Source of the DNA: Flammula alnicola
Lineage: Eukaryota; Basidiomycota; Agaricomycetes; Agaricales; Strophariaceae
Direction of reading: 5' to 3'
Assembly (NCBI GenBank): GCA_015499995.1
Contig: JADNRV010000764.1
Span: 1-14,087, forward strand
Length of the DNA stretch: 14,087 bases
Shown: one piece after another, positions 9,545-14,087 of the stretch
Layout: each line of letters starts with the position of its first letter
Numbering within the stretch: the stretch's first letter is position 1
Notes under the pieces: model-generated
Seen by the model: the letters and a program-made list of their open reading frames with translations, nothing else
Database searches by the model: none
What the model was told of the DNA's origin: nothing
Program-made: the position numbers and the translations under genes

Positions 9545-10890
9545 CGCTGTCAGAATCCTGTCAAACCCGAAAATAGAGCCCGATCAGAGTGATAAGATTT
9601 GACCGGTGACCATTCTCAACTCTGAGGAGGATTCGGCAAAGAACCTCCGGCAAATTTCAGTGAGAACAAGACAAACTTTATGTTGAATTTGTCCCCAAGG
9701 TGAGCACCTGTACAGCTGTGTAAACTGTCTAGATAAGGGAGCGGTCAGAAAGACAACCCAAGTCAACTGCATAGAAGATTTCTACCATTGTAGCCATGCG
9801 CCCTCTACGGACATCAAACATCACCGAGAACCAGAAGACTTGTCATCAAAGCTTTGTTGCCTTGTATTGAATATTGTTCGCAAAAGCTTCTCATGCGCGA
9901 CATTCCGCGGCAGTTGGTCGTAGCTAAATATGGCGCTCCCTCCCTGAGTTGCTGGGGGCCCTGGGCGTTAAAACAGACTGGTTTCTGGAGAGCGTCGAAA
10001 GTGTGACGTATTCAAAGCCATAGAGCGCCCATGCAAGCGCTGCATACGTACTCGAGGAAGTATGCTCTGACTGGATGGCAGTGAGGTCGGAGTTAGGTGG
10101 GGTGAAAAAGTCATCGGCCGTAACACCATTCGCCCACATTTGGGATCATAAGTACCAAGCCGAACGCTGCATAGCACGTGTCATTTTACCCGGAGCCACC
10201 TAATAGGCGGGAGTCTCCGAGTAGCAAAATATGAAGGCTTTCAGCACCTGAACCGTGACATTAGAACACGCGTCTCAACATCAAGCTACAATCTCGACAT
10301 GTCGCCTGTGCTGCTCTTAGCAAACAGTGGAGAATGAATTTCAATGGCGATGAACTCAAGAGTTGATTAACTCTCAGTCGATTGATCTGTCAGCGCTGAT
10401 GAATACTGCTACATAACTGAGACGAACATGACAGGACTTCTTTGACGTCTAAGTCGATATCATATCACAGGTCTAGAAATCAGTACTACAGACAATGACC
10501 GAGCAGTCATCATTACTCATTATTATTTTTCGTCAATTCTCCATCAAGGGGTCTATCACATTCGCCAGAGAATCCGACAGAGGATTTATAGTTTATCAAG
10601 TTACCCAGGTCACAAATTCTGTGTGCTATGATCCACGGATGGATTCCAAGCGGACGGCAATGTACTTACTCCTTCCAGGTGTTGCCCTCATTGGACTTCG
10701 CCCAGCGGTTATGAATATTTGAATTAACTTTCCTCACGATCCCTGAAACAATGCCAATCTCAATTTTCAACTGATTACGCATGGCGGTGAATCCTTCCCT
10801 GTTATAGCCCCGGTGTGTGCAGAAATCGACGTGCAGAACCTTGCCAGCGCCACCGATTCAGGGGCCCACAAAGATTGGGATTATGTACGA

Positions 10891-12121
10891 CTAAATTTCT
10901 ATCACTCCGCTTTCACGTCTGTGCGAATACGCCGTCCTCCCTTTACATACTTCGCTGAAAGCCACTGTGTCTTTCTGAAAGATGTTGTAGTTCCATCGCT
11001 GATATACGTCTTCTCCACCGTCCCTTTCCTCGTGGATAATATCAATTCTCTCAAGACGTGGGCATTTCGAAAAGCACGCCTCGACCACTATTTCCCGTGA
11101 TTCAACCGGGAGAGGGAGAACCTTACGGCCCCATGAATCGAAAGAGAACACGAGAACCTTCAGACTCGGAAGTGTCGGTATCAGATGTATGTCCTATGTC
11201 ATAAATATATATATCAGAGTTACGGTTTAGTAATGACGAAGTACAGGAAAGTTCGTACCCAAGGATATACCCCTAAAAGTTCCAAAAACTCGAGGGATTT
11301 CAGGTAATCAACAATAGTTATCAAGCAATAGCGAGAGGAGTACGCCCCGAAGGAGAGCGAACGTAAGCCACTGAACTCCGCAGAAAGGTGGGACATGGGA
11401 GGCGCGTAGCGGTGGTACTCCCGATCGTGATCAGGTGTCCAGACTATGCGCTCGACATTGGTGCGACCTGGGATGACAGCCTCGATTGCACGAGTGTTTC
11501 CTTCAAAAACCGTGAGGCTGGGGCAGGCAAGTGGGGAGACGATGGTATGGGTACGACAGGTCCATGCCAGTCGGGTCAACAAGGGCTGGTTCTCCAAGAA
11601 CTGGGGTATCCCCGCTTGGTCGGTCTTACTATCCCAGAGGAGGGTTTTAAGGGAGAACGTGCATCCTTCGAGGAACGGCTGTCCGGAGACTCCATACGAG
11701 GAACGAAATGCGAGCTCGTTGAGGTTGGTCATATTCCGTACCCCACGCTTGGTGAGAACCCATAATTCTCTATCTTCCTGATCTATGATGTCCTCGCTGT
11801 GGTAGACTTGGACGAGTGCTGCCAACTGAGGGTTGGTGGTGATTGCTCTAAGAAATATACCATGCTTTATGGGGTCTCTATGAGTGAATGAGTGGTAGAG
11901 AAAGAGGTTGGCCTCGGCTTGGAGGAGTTTGCACGTCAATGTCAGTGCGTGGATTGTTGGAATGTCGTCTCCAATGTACGAAATAATTGGACGGATTAGC
12001 TCGGGTGGGATTATTGAGGGCGTGGCGCGAGGCCATGCTTCTGTCTAATATCAAAGGCGTAGGTTAGAATATGCTCGAAGAGCCTGAATAAAGTCAGCAA
12101 GTGTGTGCTTACACGTGTCAT
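10891..12121 (-). CDS. F-box/LRR-like protein, paralogue of the gene at 2447-3776
   Basis: Likely an F-box-like adaptor of the same uncharacterised mushroom family as its plus-strand paralogue. Exons are 12121-12115, 12040-11259 and 11193-10891, giving 363 residues. The large exon carries IIPPELIRPIISYI, then LLQAEANLFLYHSF, NPQLAALVQVYHSED, LACPSLTVFEGN and SLEFLELLGVYPW, each with a counterpart in the other gene. Exon 3 begins DIHLIPTLPSLKVLVFSF and ends RRESGVIEI. The intron at 11194-11258 (65 nt, GTACGA...CATAG) sits where the other gene has its GC-donor intron. The fourth short exon of the other gene is absent, since exon 3 reads straight to TAG. The first exon (7 nt plus a 74-nt intron) is a guess based on the acceptor at 12041 and an ATG in phase. 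The real start could lie further upstream. Confidence 0.78.
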
Positions 12122-12225
12122 TCAGTTTTTCGATGTGATCGACGTGCAAGTTCTGAACGCTTTGAACTTGCCAGTGGACTGCGGACTGTGCTCATCTGAC
12201 CTTGCAGAGTAATACTAGGGCTATA

Positions 12226-12243
12226 CGTGTACAGCTGTACACG
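12226..12243. promoter_or_regulatory. 18-bp perfect palindrome
   Basis: CGTGTACAGCTGTACACG is identical on both strands, with an E-box-like CAGCTG centre. It lies about 110 nt upstream of the proposed start of the F-box paralogue. It could bind a dimeric regulator or be a chance hairpin. Confidence 0.35.
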
Positions 12244-12621
12244 GCTACAGTATGCCCTGGATGACTGTGGCTGTCGTGGTTCAGAAGAGTACTGCCTCTA
12301 CCTGTCAACAACGGTGTGATAACAGTGCGAATTTCAGTCACGTCCTTGGAATATTTATATCTCACGCTATTTCCGAAAAGGACGGATAACATATATAACA
12401 ATCTTAACTGGACGAGCAAATACCGAGGACATAGTGCTTGTGGATGTTCTTGAAAAGCATGATCATGTACACCATAGTAAGAATATTGCTACTCTCACGG
12501 AATTCACTTGGGCGGCATGGCCTCGACTGTCCTCCCCAATATCGCTCGATCAATCAACCGGGTGTGGGCAATTTGAAGGGATGGTATATACGTAGATCCG
12601 GCCACAAATCCGGACGACCAC

Positions 12622-12659
12622 ATCCATGCATAGAGTAGATATCCATGCATAGAGTGGAT
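12622..12659. repeat. Tandem 19-bp direct duplication
   Basis: ATCCATGCATAGAGTAGAT is followed at once by the same 19 bases with one change (A to G at position 16). It is a simple slippage duplication with no evident function. Confidence 0.9.
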
Positions 12660-12970
12660 ACCCTATACAGAAGTGACACCAGAGTTCTGAGTAAGTAACA
12701 CTGCTGCGCGCTCCACTCGACCCCGTCCTCGCCGGTAGATGGTATGTATCGCGAGGTGCGCCAAATGTACCGAGAAGAAGGGTGTGCACCTATGAGTGTA
12801 CATGTGAGGAGCGTTATCTTGAAGAGAGGTAAATAGGAGAGGATACGCGACTCACCAGCAAAAGAGACATAGGGCACCCGTGTTCTCAGGAATCCACAAC
12901 AGCGTTGAGAAGGGTCAACCGGAGGATGGCCACTTTTTATAGGTGCACCTTATATCATATCTACCACCAA

Positions 12971-13255
12971 TCAGGAGACAGTACTAACCACAAAGAGAGA
13001 CAGTAACAGCGATCGTCCATCCCATTCCATTAAAGATCTCAGGACAGGCAGTGAGTGAATGCGCGCTTTGGAGCAGGCTCTTCGGGCAAGCAGCAAAGAG
13101 TCGCGCAAAAGCACAGGCACATCAAGACTGATACCGAACAGGCAGTTGTGTCGCTCCCAGTTAAAATACTCAGCGGCCCGCTGGATATCATCGATGCCTG
13201 CTTGAGAGAGAATAGGGACGTCCGAAAACGAATGGACGGAGGAAGGACCCTTCAT
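12971..13255 (-). CDS. Unassigned open frame, possible exon
   Basis: An ATG-initiated minus-strand frame of 94 codons. It has protein-like stretches such as AGIDDIQRAAEYFNWERHN and SLDVPVLLRDSLLLARRA. I do not recognise a family. An overlapping frame on the same strand also reads a hydrophobic cysteine-rich run, so the coding frame is unclear. It may be an exon of an unrecognised minus-strand gene or chance. Confidence 0.2.
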   Translation of the reverse strand: MKGPSSVHSFSDVPILSQAGIDDIQRAAEYFNWERHNCLFGISLDVPVLLRDSLLLARRACSKARIHSLPVLRSLMEWDGRSLLLSLFVVSTVS

Positions 13256-13374
13256 GTAGGAGAGGAGTGACGAGTGACGAAGGGTCGGTTGCGTATGTTT
13301 CAGATACTTATCGCGGGCGGGAGGGCGGATCGGGCTGGATAGATGGTATGTTTTTACGTCGTTTACTATCTAGT

Positions 13375-13433
13375 TTATCTTGTAATACCAATTTGGCGCC
13401 CGTGTGCATCTCCACTCGCTTAGATAAGATAAG
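13375..13433. promoter_or_regulatory. Cluster of three GATA motifs upstream of the NACHT gene
   Basis: AGATAAGATAAG at 13422-13433 holds two overlapping AGATAA sites, and TTATCT at 13375-13380 is a third on the other strand. They lie 125-185 nt before the proposed start. GATA factors (nitrogen, light and iron regulators in fungi) bind such sites. The regulatory role is inferred. Confidence 0.35.
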
Positions 13434-13558
13434 CTACCCCGGATTACGTGTGTGAAATCTGTCACAGTCTCAATACGAACAGCCTTGTACTTATCCCCAT
13501 ACATGTCTCTTGCCATCACAAGCCTTTGCAGCTCTTCCTACGCCAGCCCTGTAGCGCA

Positions 13559-14087
13559 ATGAATGCTACTGCTCTAACCCAGAACCCAATGTTTTCTTCC
13601 ATCTCCAATACCGTATTCACTGGCGGAACCTACACTCAGCACAACGACCACCCAACGGTGCATGTCAATGGCGCTACAGGTACGAAACTATTTGAATTCT
13701 TGAAAACGATCTCTGATTGTCTAACGAAAGCGGGCGGTTTTGAGCTATTGCGGAAAGAAGTGGCTACGGCTGCCTTCCACAATTCTGCACAACGCCTCGA
13801 CCCGCCAAAATGTCATCCAAATACGCGCTGGCTGTGTTGAAGAAGATCATGGCGTGGATTCAGAACAGCGAAGACCGCGACGCTTGGATCATGTGGTTAC
13901 ACGGTGCCGCAGGAGCGGGAAAGTCAGCGATCGCCCAATCCATCGCTGAGCTTTGCGTAAAATCGAAGCTCCCAGTAGCCAGCTTCTTCTTCTTTCGCAC
14001 AGATCCCACTCGCAATTCTAGACAACCCCTTATAGCCACACTTGCTTATCAGCTCGCTCTGACATTCCCAGACAGTCGAGATATCAT
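13559..14087 (+). CDS. NACHT-domain STAND NTPase (NLR-like), 5' part, apparent frameshift, runs off the window
   Basis: Fungal NACHT proteins are ATP/GTP-driven signalling switches linked to non-self recognition and cell death. From ATG 13559 the frame reads a variable N-terminus (GGTYTQHNDHPTVHVNG), then FELLRKEVATAAFHNSAQR and LDPPKCHPNTR, the usual lead-in to the NACHT domain, then hits TGA at 13837. The continuation is in the next frame: LAVLKKIMAWI, the P-loop GAAGAGKS (13903-13926), ASFFFFRTDPTRNS and LIATLAYQLAL, to the window end. One missing base near 13826-13830 explains the break. An ATG at 13810 is in frame with the P-loop part. Bases 13680-13730 could be a 51-nt intron (GTACGA...GAAAG) that is a multiple of three. 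The domain call is firm. Whether the gene is intact, mis-sequenced or a pseudogene is open. Confidence 0.82.

Larger units (their letters stand above)
9406..10890. other. Region upstream of gene B and downstream of the second F-box gene, no confident gene
   Basis: This holds the gene B promoter and the 3' flank of the F-box paralogue. Open frames include a minus-strand one at 10139-9924 (contains YAALAWALYGFEYV), a minus-strand one at 9772-9584 and a plus-strand one at 10495-10722. None carries a motif I recognise or joins to another exon with good splice sites. An exon of an unknown gene near 10139-9924 cannot be excluded. Confidence 0.35.
12122..13558. other. Intergenic stretch between divergent genes, no confident gene
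   Basis: It separates the divergent F-box paralogue and NACHT gene. It contains an 18-bp palindrome, a 19-bp tandem duplication and a cluster of GATA motifs, plus one protein-like minus-strand frame at 12971-13255. A spliced gene on the minus strand between about 13255 and 12550 is possible, as several frames stay open there, but I could not build one. Confidence 0.4.

Noticed and set aside
9924..10139. A 71-codon minus-strand frame containing YAALAWALYGFEYV.
   Set aside because: There is no family match and no flanking exon with convincing splice sites. It is recorded only in the gap description.
1..14087. Searched for CRISPR arrays, rRNA, insertion sequences, long terminal repeats and retrotransposon polymerase motifs.
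   Set aside because: Nothing was seen by eye. The only repeats found are the 19-bp duplication, the T12 run and the paralogous genes.

Overview
This window looks like nuclear DNA from a basidiomycete fungus, most likely an Agaricomycete. The evidence is the many 45-75 nt GT-AG introns, often with CTGAC or CTAAC branch sites, and families typical of mushroom genomes: an intron-rich DUF6534 membrane protein, F-box-like leucine-rich proteins and a NACHT NTPase. I saw no bacterial, organellar or viral signature. All gene models were built by hand by joining exons in phase. No transcript or database support was available.

Layout. (1) A minus-strand cis-prenyltransferase runs from 1049 off the left edge. 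(2) A plus-strand F-box/LRR-like gene lies at 2447-3776. (3) Two tandem minus-strand DUF6534 seven-helix membrane protein genes, called A and B here, lie at 4193-6042 and 7458-9405. (4) A paralogue of the first F-box gene lies at 10891-12121 on the minus strand. (5) A plus-strand NACHT (STAND/NLR-like) gene starts near 13559 and leaves the right edge. Four long stretches (1050-2446, 6043-7457, 9406-10890, 12122-13558) hold only short, unconvincing open frames and a few palindromes.

The main result is gene structure. Genes A (18 exons, 292 aa) and B (19 exons, 299 aa) are about half intron, with exons of 10-18 nt kept at the same size and phase in both. B has one intron that A lacks. The two F-box paralogues point toward each other and enclose the DUF6534 pair. 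Two introns appear to use GC donors. The cis-prenyltransferase has lost the usual Gly-His of conserved region II. The NACHT gene shows a one-base frame break just before its P-loop domain.

Nothing suggests these genes form one pathway. The block looks like a locus of duplicated, lineage-expanded fungal families (membrane proteins, F-box proteins, an NLR-like gene) next to a dolichol-type prenyltransferase gene.
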